Of a stretch of DNA of 60,604 nt, positions 26,372 to 34,341 are shown one piece after another. Under the pieces are notes generated by a model. The model was not told the DNA's origin. It did not search any database and saw only the letters and a list, made by a program, of their open reading frames with translations. This DNA comes from an uncultured Muribaculaceae bacterium (lineage in GTDB: Bacteria; Bacteroidota; Bacteroidia; Bacteroidales; Muribaculaceae), in contig CANDNO010000007.1 in NCBI GenBank assembly GCA_947386115.1, positions 1 through 60,604 on the forward strand. The letters are read 5' to 3'. Both the position numbers and the translations under genes were made by a program. Every line of letters starts with the position of its first letter. Position 1 is the stretch's first letter.

Positions 26372-27814
26372 ATGGCAGACGATAAAAATATTGAATCACG
26401 TCGTGTAGACGCCGTGCAACCGTCCGACGCCGAGGGTGGCGATGCCGAGCTCCGTATGGGGTGCCGGTCTTGCTGTAACGGCGACGGGCCGCGTGGTAAG
26501 TTGCACTGCTACAACTACCTCGAGGATATTCCCGGTGGGTATGCCGACGATGATATGGTCGAGGTGCAGTTCAAGAACACCCGCAAGGGATTCTACAAGA
26601 ACTCCACCAATATTAACCTCGCCATAGGCGACATGGTCGCTGTCGAGGCCATGCCCGGCCATGACATAGGCCAGGTGACGCTTACCGGAGCCCTCGTGAG
26701 GTTGCAGATGCGCAAGGCCAACGTCAAGCCCGATGCCGAGGTGCGTCGCATATTCCGCAAAGCCCGGCAGAACGACCTTGAGAAATACGAGGAAGCCCGC
26801 GCGCGAGAGAACGACACGATGATCCGCGCCCGTAAGATTGCCGAGGATCTCAAACTCAACATGAAGATTGGCGACGTCGAGTTCCAGGGCGATGGCAACA
26901 AGGCCATATTCTATTATATAGCCGACGAGCGTGTCGATTTCCGCCAGCTCATCAAGATATTGGCCGAGACGTTCAAGGTGCGTATCGAGATGAAACAGAT
27001 CGGAGCCCGTCAGGAAGCCGGCCGCATTGGCGGCATCGGTCCCTGTGGCCGCCCGCTATGCTGCTCGTCATGGATGACCAATTTCGTTTCGGTAGCCACG
27101 AGCGCCGCCCGTTATCAGGACATCTCGCTCAACCCGCAGAAACTTGCCGGACAGTGTGCCAAGCTCAAGTGCTGCCTCAACTTCGAGGTCGACACCTATG
27201 TCGAGAGCCTCAAACGACTTCCCGAGCGCAACGTGCGCCTCGAGACCGCCGACAGCACCTACTATCACTTCAAGACCGATATTTTCAAGCGCGAGATCAC
27301 TTACTCGACCGACAAGAATATCCCGGCCAATCTCGTCACTATCGACGCTGCCCGAGCCTTTGAAATCATCGCGATGAACAAGGCCGGCGAGAAGCCCTTG
27401 CAGCTGCAGCGCGACGGCACGCCCGACAAGAACGAGAAGAAGTACAACGACATCCTCGATCAGGACAACTTGAACCGCTTCGACAACAAGAAAAAGAAGA
27501 AACGCCGTCCCGACAAGCAGCGAAACCGTCAGAACGCCGACCAGGCCGCCGACGGCAACAAAGCCTCGTCGCCGCAGGCCACTGATGAGCAGCGCCAGGA
27601 AAAGCGCCAGGAGCGTCGGCCCCAGCAACAGCAACAGCAGCGCGACGGCGGCAATCGCCGCCAAGGCAAGGGTGGCAACCCGCAGGGCGATGACCGCCAG
27701 CGCCGCAACAACGGTGGCAACGAGCGCCGCCAGCGTCGCGACAACGGAGGCAAACCGCGTGGCGAGGGTGGCGACGAGTCCCGCCCGCAGCAGCCTGAGG
27801 CTCCACAGTCATAA
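26372..27814 (+). CDS. PSP1-domain protein, RicT homologue
   Basis: A 480-residue protein with the PSP1 C-terminal domain (about 60-335). The conserved cysteine blocks are GPCGRPLCCSSW and GQCAKLKCCLNFE, which in RicT of Bacillus help hold iron-sulfur clusters in the Y-complex that steers RNase Y. An additional cysteine group near the N-terminus (GCRSCCNGD..KLHC) is seen. The last 110 residues are a disordered tail rich in R, Q, N, G and K, suggesting RNA contact. It lies 2 bases after rny. RicA and RicF partners are not in the window. Confidence 0.87.
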   Translation: MADDKNIESRRVDAVQPSDAEGGDAELRMGCRSCCNGDGPRGKLHCYNYLEDIPGGYADDDMVEVQFKNTRKGFYKNSTNINLAIGDMVAVEAMPGHDIGQVTLTGALVRLQMRKANVKPDAEVRRIFRKARQNDLEKYEEARARENDTMIRARKIAEDLKLNMKIGDVEFQGDGNKAIFYYIADERVDFRQLIKILAETFKVRIEMKQIGARQEAGRIGGIGPCGRPLCCSSWMTNFVSVATSAARYQDISLNPQKLAGQCAKLKCCLNFEVDTYVESLKRLPERNVRLETADSTYYHFKTDIFKREITYSTDKNIPANLVTIDAARAFEIIAMNKAGEKPLQLQRDGTPDKNEKKYNDILDQDNLNRFDNKKKKKRRPDKQRNRQNADQAADGNKASSPQATDEQRQEKRQERRPQQQQQQRDGGNRRQGKGGNPQGDDRQRRNNGGNERRQRRDNGGKPRGEGGDESRPQQPEAPQS

Positions 27815-27833
27815 TACACACACTTGACGCGAA

Positions 27834-28286
27834 GTGAAAAATCTGTTCATAGTTATAATTCTTATGGTGCTTGTGGCTGCCGGCTGTACCGGTAGCCACG
27901 AGTTCACCGGCTATAGGAATATCGGCCCCGAAGGCTGGAGCTACGGCGACAGGTTTGACTTCAATGTAGGCCTTGCCGACTCGGTTTCCACCGGCCACAT
28001 CCTCCTGTCGGTCACCCACGACAACAGCTATGAATACAGCAATATCTGGTTCGAAGTGTCCTATGACGATGGCGGGCGTGAGTGTGTCGATACTGTGAAT
28101 CTTACAATGTGTGATGCCTTGGGCAACTGGTATGGCAAAGGATTGCCGGGCCACTACCAGTTCACCGATACGGTTACCCGACATCCGGTCACACTCACCG
28201 ACAGCAGCCGGGTTACGGTGCGTCACATTATGCGAGTAGATACCATCAGGGGAATAAGCCAGATAGGTATCGAGTTCAAGAAATAA
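27834..28286 (+). CDS. gldH: GldH family gliding-motility-type lipoprotein
   Basis: A 150-residue lipoprotein with lipobox VAAGC (cysteine 18). It has the GldH pattern (EFTGYRNIGPEGWSYGDRFDF). GldH is needed for gliding in flavobacteria, but homologues persist in non-gliding Bacteroidales with an unknown envelope role. The start is GTG at 27834, 20 bases after the PSP1 gene; the pairing with ricT is common in the phylum. Confidence 0.82.
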   Translation: MKNLFIVIILMVLVAAGCTGSHEFTGYRNIGPEGWSYGDRFDFNVGLADSVSTGHILLSVTHDNSYEYSNIWFEVSYDDGGRECVDTVNLTMCDALGNWYGKGLPGHYQFTDTVTRHPVTLTDSSRVTVRHIMRVDTIRGISQIGIEFKK

Positions 28287-28320
28287 CCTTTAAGCTCCGG
28301 CTCGTAGAGCCTGTTTAATA

Positions 28321-28947
28321 ATGAAGTACGATTCGTTGATATTTGATATGGACGGAACGCTGTGGGATGCAGTCGATTCCTATGTCGAGGTGTGGAATGT
28401 CACATCGCGCGAGCTCGGCGTCGATCGCGTGGTAAGCCGCGACGACCTGCTTCGCTACATGGGCAAGACTATCGATGTGATATATGCCGCGCTCATGGAG
28501 GGCGTCGACATCGACAGCGCCCGTTATCTTGAACGTCTTGATTACAACGAAGCCTTGCTTATGCCGCGGCTCGGCGGGCGTCTCTATCCCGGCGTGAGCG
28601 AGGGGATAAGGGAGTTGGCGGGCCGCTACCGGCTTTTCATGGTGAGCAACTGCGGTGCCGACGGGCTGCGCAACATGCTCCGTTTCTGTGGCCTCGCCGA
28701 CTGTTTCGAGGGTACCCTCACCCATGGCGAGACAGGTCGTGGCAAAGACTATAATATAGCCCGGGTGATTGAAACTTTTTCGCTCGGGAAGCCATTATAT
28801 ATAGGTGATACGCAAGGCGACAGCGATGCCGCTCATGCAGCGGGAGCCGATATGTGCCATGCGCGCTGGGGATTCGGCCGGTGCAGCGATGCACAGCTCG
28901 CGTTCGGCAGTTTTGCCGAGATGACCGCCTATCTCACAACTCATTGA
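28321..28947 (+). CDS. HAD-superfamily hydrolase, phosphoglycolate phosphatase-like
   Basis: A 208-residue HAD phosphatase. The nucleophile motif is FDMDGTLWD near residue 9, motif II is MVSNC, and the motif III/IV region is YIGDTQGDSDAAHAAG. An alpha-helical cap lies between. The substrate is probably a small phosphate ester; phosphoglycolate or a nucleotide sugar phosphate cannot be told apart. It begins a run with the M24 peptidase gene 17 bases downstream. Confidence 0.88.
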   Translation: MKYDSLIFDMDGTLWDAVDSYVEVWNVTSRELGVDRVVSRDDLLRYMGKTIDVIYAALMEGVDIDSARYLERLDYNEALLMPRLGGRLYPGVSEGIRELAGRYRLFMVSNCGADGLRNMLRFCGLADCFEGTLTHGETGRGKDYNIARVIETFSLGKPLYIGDTQGDSDAAHAAGADMCHARWGFGRCSDAQLAFGSFAEMTAYLTTH

Positions 28948-28963
28948 TCATAATTAGCCTGAT

Positions 28964-30133
28964 ATGAAACAATTACTGTTACTTGACAAGGATGAGCAGT
29001 TGCTGCGTGTCGATCGCGTGGTCAAGGGCATGAAGGCCGCCGGCCTTGACGCCGTGCTGCTTGCCGACAATGCTTCGAAATATTATCTTACCAGCCGCGT
29101 GTATGCCGGTTATATCTATATTACGTCTGGCGGCAAGGTCATCTGTGCCGTGCAGCGTCCTGTTGAGCTCAACGGCCCCGAAGTGGCCTACATACGCAAG
29201 CCCGAGGAATTGCCCTCGGTCATTGGCGTGATGCCCCGGAGCCTCGGGCTCGAGCTCGACACTATGTCATATAACAACGTCGAGAGGCTTAAGGCTGTTT
29301 TCCCTGACGCCACGATTGGAAACGCCTCGGCGATAATGAGAGTAGCCCGCGAGATCAAGACCGACACCGAGGTCGAGATGATTCGTGAGTCGGGTGTGCG
29401 ACAGGAGCGTGTATATCGCCGCGTGCCGCATCTCTACCGCGAGGGAATGACCGATATCGAGTTCCAGGTCGAGATCGAGCGTACCTCCAGGCTCGAAGGC
29501 TGCCTCGGACAGTTCCGTATAAGCGGCGACACCATGGAGCTGTTTATGGGCAACATCATCGCCGGCGATAACGCCGACGCGCCCAGCCCCTATGACTTTG
29601 CCATGGGTGGAGCCGGCATGAGTCCGTCATTGCCGGTCGGTGCCAACGGCAGCGAGATCAAGCCCGGAATGACAGTGATGGTCGACGTCAACGGCAACTA
29701 CACAGGCTATATGACCGACATGACCCGCGTCTTCTCGCTCGGCGATATCTCCCCCGAGGCTCTCAAGGCCCACGAGTGCTCGCGCCGCATTCATCGCGAG
29801 CTCGCCGCCATGGGCCGGCCGGGCACCGAGGCCCGGGCTCTCTATGAAAGGGCGCTCGAGATAGCCCGTGAAGAGGGCCTTGAACATCTTTTCATGGGTC
29901 ACCGCCAGCATGCACGTTTCATAGGCCACGGTGTGGGCATAGAAATCAACGAGTTGCCGGTTATCGCGCCCCGTAGCCGCGATGTGATAGCCCCCGGGCA
30001 GGTTATCGCGCTCGAGCCTAAATTTGTAGTACCCGGCACGGGAGCCGTTGGTATCGAGAATACCTATCTGGTTACCTCCGGGGGCTGGACATGTCTAACC
30101 AATGCACCCGAAGAAATAATTTCACTGCGATGA
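28964..30133 (+). CDS. M24 family metallopeptidase (Xaa-Pro aminopeptidase-like)
   Basis: A 389-residue cytoplasmic pita-bread peptidase. The N-terminal creatinase-type domain covers about 1-135, and the catalytic domain 145-385. Metal ligands are visible as the two aspartates in VMVDVNGNYTGYMTDMTR, the histidine in GHGVGIE, and the glutamates in ALEPKF and GIENTY. Likely a proline-specific aminopeptidase. Its stop overlaps the CCA gene start (ATGA at 30130-30133). Confidence 0.9.
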   Translation: MKQLLLLDKDEQLLRVDRVVKGMKAAGLDAVLLADNASKYYLTSRVYAGYIYITSGGKVICAVQRPVELNGPEVAYIRKPEELPSVIGVMPRSLGLELDTMSYNNVERLKAVFPDATIGNASAIMRVAREIKTDTEVEMIRESGVRQERVYRRVPHLYREGMTDIEFQVEIERTSRLEGCLGQFRISGDTMELFMGNIIAGDNADAPSPYDFAMGGAGMSPSLPVGANGSEIKPGMTVMVDVNGNYTGYMTDMTRVFSLGDISPEALKAHECSRRIHRELAAMGRPGTEARALYERALEIAREEGLEHLFMGHRQHARFIGHGVGIEINELPVIAPRSRDVIAPGQVIALEPKFVVPGTGAVGIENTYLVTSGGWTCLTNAPEEIISLR

Positions 30134-31719
30134 ACATAGCCTCGAAGATTGACCGCAAGATTTTCCATCATGTAGGCTCTGTGGCCGATGCCATGGGGCG
30201 CGAGTGTTACGTCGTGGGCGGCTATGTGCGAGACCTGTTTCTTGAGCGTCACTCCAAGGATATAGATTTTGTGACCGTAGGCAGCGGCATCGAAGTAGCC
30301 GAGGCTGTGACGGCCACGCTCGGCAAGGGCGCCCGCTTGTCGGTATTCCGCAATTTCGGTACCGCTCAAGTTCACTATCGTGGCGAGGAGTTCGAGTTTG
30401 TCGGAGCGCGCCGCGAGTCCTATCGCCGTGACAGCCGCAAACCCATCGTCGAGGACGGTACCCTCACCGATGATCTCTCGCGCCGTGACCTCACCATCAA
30501 CGCGATGGCCGTGTCGGTCAACGCCGGCAGCTTTGGCGAGCTCGTCGACATGTTCAACGGCATGAGTGACCTCGAGCAAGGACTCATTCGCACCCCCCTC
30601 GACCCCGATATCACATTCAGCGACGACCCCCTGCGCATGATGCGCGCAGTGCGTTTTGCCACCCAGCTGCAGTTCACGGTAGTTCCCGAGACCCTCGAAG
30701 CGATAAAACGTAACGCCTACCGCCTCGAAATCATATCGCGCGAACGCATCGTCGACGAGCTCATGAAGATGATGCGCTCGCCCCGCCCGTCGATGGGCTG
30801 GCAGCTGCTCGCCGATACCGGATTGCTCAAGCTCATACTGCCCGAACTCGACGCCATGCGTGGCGTCGAGACTGTCAAAGGGCGCGGCCACAAGGATAAC
30901 TTTCAGCACACCCTGCAGGTGCTTGACAACGTTGCCGGCGTGAGCGACAACGTGTGGCTCAGGTGGGCGGCCCTGTTTCATGACATAGCCAAGCCCGTCA
31001 CCAAGCGCTGGGACGACAATATAGGCTGGACATTCCACAACCACAACTATATCGGAGCCAAGATGCTCCCCAAGATATTCCGCCGCATGAAGATGCCGCT
31101 CGACGACAAGCTCAAGTATGTGCAGCAGCTCGTCGAACTGCACATGCGACCTATCGCCCTCGTCGAGGATACGGTTACCGACTCGGCCGTGCGCCGTCTG
31201 CTCGTCGATGCCGGCGACTATATCGATGACCTCATGAAGCTTTGCCGAGCCGATATCACCTCAAAGAACCGCGAGAAAGTAGCCCGTCACCTCGAGAACT
31301 TCGACCATGTGACAGCCAAGATGGCCGAGCTCGAAGAGCGCGACAAGCTACGCAACTGGCAGCCCCCCATCGACGGCAACCTCATCATGCAGGTATTCGG
31401 ACTCCCCCAGAGCCGCGAAGTAGGCCTCATCAAAGACTACGTGCGCGAAGCCCTCCTTGCCACCGACACCCCCAACGACTACGACCTCGGCTACCGCCTG
31501 ATGGTAGACCGCGCCGCCACCCTCGGCCTCACCCCCAAAATGGACCCAGAACCGAGGTCCGAGGTTCCGGGTCCGAGGTCCGAGGTTCGGGGTACGATGT
31601 CCGCCAATTGTAGGGACGCGGCGTGCCGCGTAGCCCCAGAACCGAGGTCCAAGGTTCCGGGTACGAGGTCCGAGAATTGTAGGGACGCGGCGTGCCGCGT
31701 AACCCCGGCAACCGAATAA
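30130..31719 (+). CDS. cca: CCA tRNA nucleotidyltransferase with repeat-derived C-terminal tail
   Basis: Adds CCA to tRNA 3' ends. The nucleotidyltransferase core has GGYVRDLFLERHSKDIDFV, a head domain with RRDLTINAMA and FSDDPLRMMRAVRFA, and a C-terminal HD domain (LFHDIAKPVTK). The ATG at 30130 overlaps the upstream stop by 4 bases and matches the family start; an in-frame ATG at 30091 would run back into the peptidase gene. Normal homology ends near residue 472. The remaining 57 residues (PEPRSEVPG..., ANCRDAACRV twice) are translated intergenic repeats (31546-31705), so the original stop was lost or displaced. Confidence 0.93.
   Translation: MNIASKIDRKIFHHVGSVADAMGRECYVVGGYVRDLFLERHSKDIDFVTVGSGIEVAEAVTATLGKGARLSVFRNFGTAQVHYRGEEFEFVGARRESYRRDSRKPIVEDGTLTDDLSRRDLTINAMAVSVNAGSFGELVDMFNGMSDLEQGLIRTPLDPDITFSDDPLRMMRAVRFATQLQFTVVPETLEAIKRNAYRLEIISRERIVDELMKMMRSPRPSMGWQLLADTGLLKLILPELDAMRGVETVKGRGHKDNFQHTLQVLDNVAGVSDNVWLRWAALFHDIAKPVTKRWDDNIGWTFHNHNYIGAKMLPKIFRRMKMPLDDKLKYVQQLVELHMRPIALVEDTVTDSAVRRLLVDAGDYIDDLMKLCRADITSKNREKVARHLENFDHVTAKMAELEERDKLRNWQPPIDGNLIMQVFGLPQSREVGLIKDYVREALLATDTPNDYDLGYRLMVDRAATLGLTPKMDPEPRSEVPGPRSEVRGTMSANCRDAACRVAPEPRSKVPGTRSENCRDAACRVTPATE
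31546..31705. repeat. Two tandem copies of an intergenic repeat inside the cca 3' end
   Basis: Two related units, about 90 and 70 bases long, begin CAGAACCGAGGTCC (31547 and 31637). Both contain variants of GGTTCCGGGT/CCGAGG and end in the palindrome-bearing AATTGTAGGGACGCGGCGTG (31606-31625 and 31675-31694), which continues as CCGCGTA. The CGCGG/CCGCG arms resemble the palindromes at 18423 and 13572. They are in frame with cca and are translated. Confidence 0.85.
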
Positions 31720-31727
31720 ACCCAAAA

Positions 31728-31755
31728 AATTCCTAATTCCTAATTCCCAATTCCT
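31728..31755. repeat. Four tandem 7-base repeats AATTCCT
   Basis: Units at 31728, 31735, 31742 (AATTCCC variant) and 31749, directly upstream of queD. Prone to slippage; function unknown. Confidence 0.8.
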
Positions 31756-31774
31756 AATTAATAATCCTTCCGTT

Positions 31775-32107
31775 TTGTATTACATAAAAAAACGCATAGA
31801 GATATCGGGCAGCCACCGCCTCGAGCTCCCCTACGAGAGCAAATGCACCCGCACCCATGGCCATAACTGGATCATGACCATCTACTGTCGCGCAGCCCAG
31901 CTCACCGAGTACGGCATGGTCACCGACTTCACCCATATAAAGACCCAGATAACCGACATGCTCGACCACCACGATTTCAACGAAGTCCTCGACTTCAACC
32001 CTACGGCCGAGAATATCGCCCGCTGGGTGTGTGACATGGTGCCCAACTGCTACCGTGTCGATGTACAGGAAAGCGAAGGAAACATAGCAAGCTATGAGCG
32101 CGACTGA
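31775..32107 (+). CDS. queD: 6-carboxytetrahydropterin synthase
   Basis: Converts 7,8-dihydroneopterin triphosphate to 6-carboxytetrahydropterin, the second step of queuosine synthesis. The zinc histidines are in GSHRLE and THGHNW, the catalytic cysteine is in ESKCTRTHGH, and the C-terminal glutamate is in VQESEGN. 110 residues. The start is TTG at 31775 (YYIKKRIEISGSH), chosen because the family begins there and no ATG or GTG is available. queE overlaps its last 14 bases. Confidence 0.9.
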   Translation: MYYIKKRIEISGSHRLELPYESKCTRTHGHNWIMTIYCRAAQLTEYGMVTDFTHIKTQITDMLDHHDFNEVLDFNPTAENIARWVCDMVPNCYRVDVQESEGNIASYERD

Positions 32108-32654
32108 ACTGCCCGTTAACGAAATATTCTACTCCCTTCAGGGCGAAGGATACCATACCGGTACACCGGCCGTTTTTGTGAGATTGTCGGGGTGTAATCT
32201 TAAGTGTGAGTTCTGTGACACCGACCATAGTCAATTCCGGCCAATGACCGTCGACAGTATTGTGGCAGAGGTGATTGAGCACCCCGCGACCACGGTAATA
32301 CTCACCGGCGGCGAACCCTCGCTGTACCCTATAGGCAACCTCGTTGAGGCATTGCACCGAGCAGGGCGACGTGTTCACATCGAGACCAACGGCACCCGGA
32401 CGCTACCGGCCTCAATCGACTGGATAACCTGTTCCCCCAAGCCCGGCGGAGAAGTGGTTTTAGACCGTTGTGACGAGCTAAAGGTCGTCTATACCGGCCA
32501 GGATGTCGAGTCCATAGCCCGTCAAACCCCGGCCGACCACCTGTTCCTGCAACCCTGTTCAGGCCAAAACACCGCCCAAGTCATAGCCTACATCCTGCGC
32601 AACCCCCACTGGCGCCTCTCCCTCCAAACCCACAAGCTCCTATCCATCCAATAA
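32094..32654 (+). CDS. queE: 7-carboxy-7-deazaguanine synthase
   Basis: Radical SAM enzyme that turns 6-carboxytetrahydropterin into the deazaguanine core of queuosine. The cluster motif CNLKCEFC is near residue 34, and TGGEPSLYP is the SAM-binding GGE motif. 186 residues is on the short side but within the range of minimal QueE proteins. It overlaps queD by 14 bases, so the two are coupled. queC and queF are not in the window. Confidence 0.92.
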   Translation: MSATELPVNEIFYSLQGEGYHTGTPAVFVRLSGCNLKCEFCDTDHSQFRPMTVDSIVAEVIEHPATTVILTGGEPSLYPIGNLVEALHRAGRRVHIETNGTRTLPASIDWITCSPKPGGEVVLDRCDELKVVYTGQDVESIARQTPADHLFLQPCSGQNTAQVIAYILRNPHWRLSLQTHKLLSIQ

Positions 32655-32669
32655 TCCCATGATTTAAAC

Positions 32670-32784
32670 CAAACGTATGGACATGCCGAAGGCATGTCCA
32701 ATATGTGTATGGTAATAAGTACGTTAATTCTTGGGGTGTATCGGATTGTCGGGTGAACATGCCAAAGGCATGTCCCTACGTTTG
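32670..32784. repeat. MITE-like element with 18-base terminal inverted repeats
   Basis: A 115-base block whose ends match as inverted repeats in 17 of 18 positions (32670-32687 with 32767-32784, CAAACGTA-N-GGACATGCC). Each end also carries its own small palindrome: GGACATGCC-GAA-GGCATGTCC at 32679-32699 and ACATGCC-AAA-GGCATGT at 32757-32773. It encodes nothing. No clear target-site duplication is seen. It lies between queE and the transporter promoter. Confidence 0.75.
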
Positions 32785-32870
32785 ATATATCACCTCTTTG
32801 TACGAGGGGCTGTGTCTGATTTTATAAATATTTGGAAATTAAATACTTCTGCTTAATAAATCCAAATAGA

Positions 32871-32903
32871 TTTGCTTTTGCGCACTACTTATTTGTATCT
32901 TTG
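32871..32903 (+). promoter_or_regulatory. Promoter of the queuosine-precursor transporter
   Basis: TTTG (32871-32874), 21 bases, TATCTTTG (32896-32903). The predicted transcript starts about 12 bases before the riboswitch stem. Confidence 0.65.
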
Positions 32904-32920
32904 CACATTATTATAAACCA

Positions 32921-32950
32921 CCGAGTGCTTGCTACCTCGTTAAAAACAAG
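32921..32950 (+). promoter_or_regulatory. preQ1-I type riboswitch
   Basis: Compact H-type pseudoknot. Stem 1 is CGAG (32922-32925) with CTCG (32936-32939), closing the loop TGCTTGCTAC. An A-rich tail TTAAAAACAAG follows, and CAAG (32947-32950) can pair with CTTG (32928-32931) in the loop. This is the layout of class I preQ1 aptamers, including the GCTAC loop and A-rich tail. It ends 3 bases before the ATG, so ligand binding should hide the start region and repress translation. Stem 1 is one pair shorter than usual. Confidence 0.78.
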
Positions 32951-32953
32951 AAA

Positions 32954-33661
32954 ATGAATTCAGAAAATAATCAAGTTTCCAAGGCTGTATCTTTGCCTTT
33001 TCTCGTGCTCACGGTCATGTTTGTCGTGTGCCTTATAGTTGCTAATCTCACCGAAATAAAGACTGTCGATCTCGGCTGGTTCACTATCACGGCCGGTGTT
33101 GTCGTATTCCCTGTATCGTATATCATAAACGATTGTGTAGTCGAAGTCTACGGCTTTGCGCGCGCCCGTCTCATGATATGGCTCGGATTTTTCATGTCGC
33201 TTGCAGTGGCTCTCACATTGCAGTTTGCAATCTGGCTTCCCGGCAGCGAGGAGTGGGAGTTGCAGGACGCCATGACCAGTATTTATGGAGCCGTGCCCCG
33301 CATCATGATCGCAAGTTTCACCGCATTCCTTGCCGGGTCGATGATCAACGCCTACGTTATGAGCCGCATGAAAGCCCTCAGACAGGGGCGCCCCGGAGCC
33401 TTCGGACTGCGTGCGATCGTTTCCACCATAGGTGGCGAAGGTGTCGACTCGATTATATTTTTCCCGATAGCTTTCGGCGGAGTTCTTCCGGTTTCGACAA
33501 TCGTTTCTCTCATTGTCACCCAGACCGTGCTCAAGACACTCTATGAGGTGGCCATACTCCCCGTGACCGTGCGGGTGGTGAACTATATCAAGCGCCTCGA
33601 GGGAGGTGAAGTTACTGACGTTAATACCGATTACCGATGGTGGAAAATGACAAAGATTTGA
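32954..33661 (+). CDS. Queuosine precursor transporter (YhhQ family)
   Basis: A 235-residue membrane protein with about six hydrophobic helices, of the family that imports preQ0 or preQ1. Typical pieces are DLGWFTITAGVVVFPVSYIINDCVVEVYG and GEGVDSIIFFPIAF. The preQ1-type riboswitch at its start codon supports the substrate assignment. The nucleotidase gene downstream starts inside its last 25 bases. Together with queD, queE and tgt it points to both synthesis and salvage. Confidence 0.92.
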   Translation: MNSENNQVSKAVSLPFLVLTVMFVVCLIVANLTEIKTVDLGWFTITAGVVVFPVSYIINDCVVEVYGFARARLMIWLGFFMSLAVALTLQFAIWLPGSEEWELQDAMTSIYGAVPRIMIASFTAFLAGSMINAYVMSRMKALRQGRPGAFGLRAIVSTIGGEGVDSIIFFPIAFGGVLPVSTIVSLIVTQTVLKTLYEVAILPVTVRVVNYIKRLEGGEVTDVNTDYRWWKMTKI

Positions 33662-34341
33662 CCTGCCGTGTAGCCTGGATCGACCTTGACGATACATTGT
33701 GGGATTTCAAAGGCAATTCGCGTGTAGCGCTTGCCGGCTTGTATGACGATTACAATCTGTCGAGATGGTTCCCCTCGGCCACCGATTGGATCGAGTGCTA
33801 CGAGCGCCACAATCACGCGCTGTGGGATCAATACAACCATGCCGCCATCACCAAGGAGTATCTTATGGCCGAGCGTTTCAAGCGCCCTTTGCTTGAGGCC
33901 GGCAGCGAGCTTGCCGAGGAGTACGGTCGCCGCTTCGATGGCGAGTATCTTGACCGCCTGGCCGAGTGTCGCGGACTCGTAGACGGGGCAATAGACCTGC
34001 TCGGGCGCCTGCATGCGGCCGGCTGGAAAACAGGCGTCTTAAGCAATGGATTTACCGAGGTGCAGCACCGCAAGATACGCAATTCGGGTCTCGAGCCATA
34101 TATCGACTTTGTGGTTCTGAGCGATGATATCGGAGTCAACAAGCCCGATGTGAGGCTGTATCGCCACGCCGAGAAGGTGAGCGGCAGCGATGCCGCACAT
34201 TGCCTCATGGTAGGCGATAATCCCGATACTGATATTGTCGGAGCACTCGCCGCCGGCTGGCAGGCTGTGTTTTTTGCTCCCGACGGTTCCAGCCACCCAC
34301 AGGCCGTCTCGATAAGCCGGCTCAGCGAATTGAATCTTTAG
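33637..34341 (+). CDS. YjjG-like HAD pyrimidine nucleotidase
   Basis: A 234-residue HAD hydrolase with WIDLDDTLWDF near residue 14, GVLSNGF as motif II, and GVNKPD and MVGDNPDTDIVGA as motifs III and IV. The LWDFKGNSR start is typical of noncanonical pyrimidine 5'-nucleotidases (YjjG), which dephosphorylate damaged nucleotides. It overlaps the transporter gene by 25 bases, so the two are coupled. Its 3' end overlaps the convergent tamB by 20 bases. Confidence 0.87.
   Translation: MVENDKDLTCRVAWIDLDDTLWDFKGNSRVALAGLYDDYNLSRWFPSATDWIECYERHNHALWDQYNHAAITKEYLMAERFKRPLLEAGSELAEEYGRRFDGEYLDRLAECRGLVDGAIDLLGRLHAAGWKTGVLSNGFTEVQHRKIRNSGLEPYIDFVVLSDDIGVNKPDVRLYRHAEKVSGSDAAHCLMVGDNPDTDIVGALAAGWQAVFFAPDGSSHPQAVSISRLSELNL

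Noticed and set aside
30064..31143. 359-codon frame antisense to cca
   Set aside because: Covers conserved motifs of cca on the other strand and has no family resemblance.
31546..31705. Tandem repeats considered as a CRISPR array
   Set aside because: Only two units, unequal in length, no unique spacers of constant size and no cas genes.
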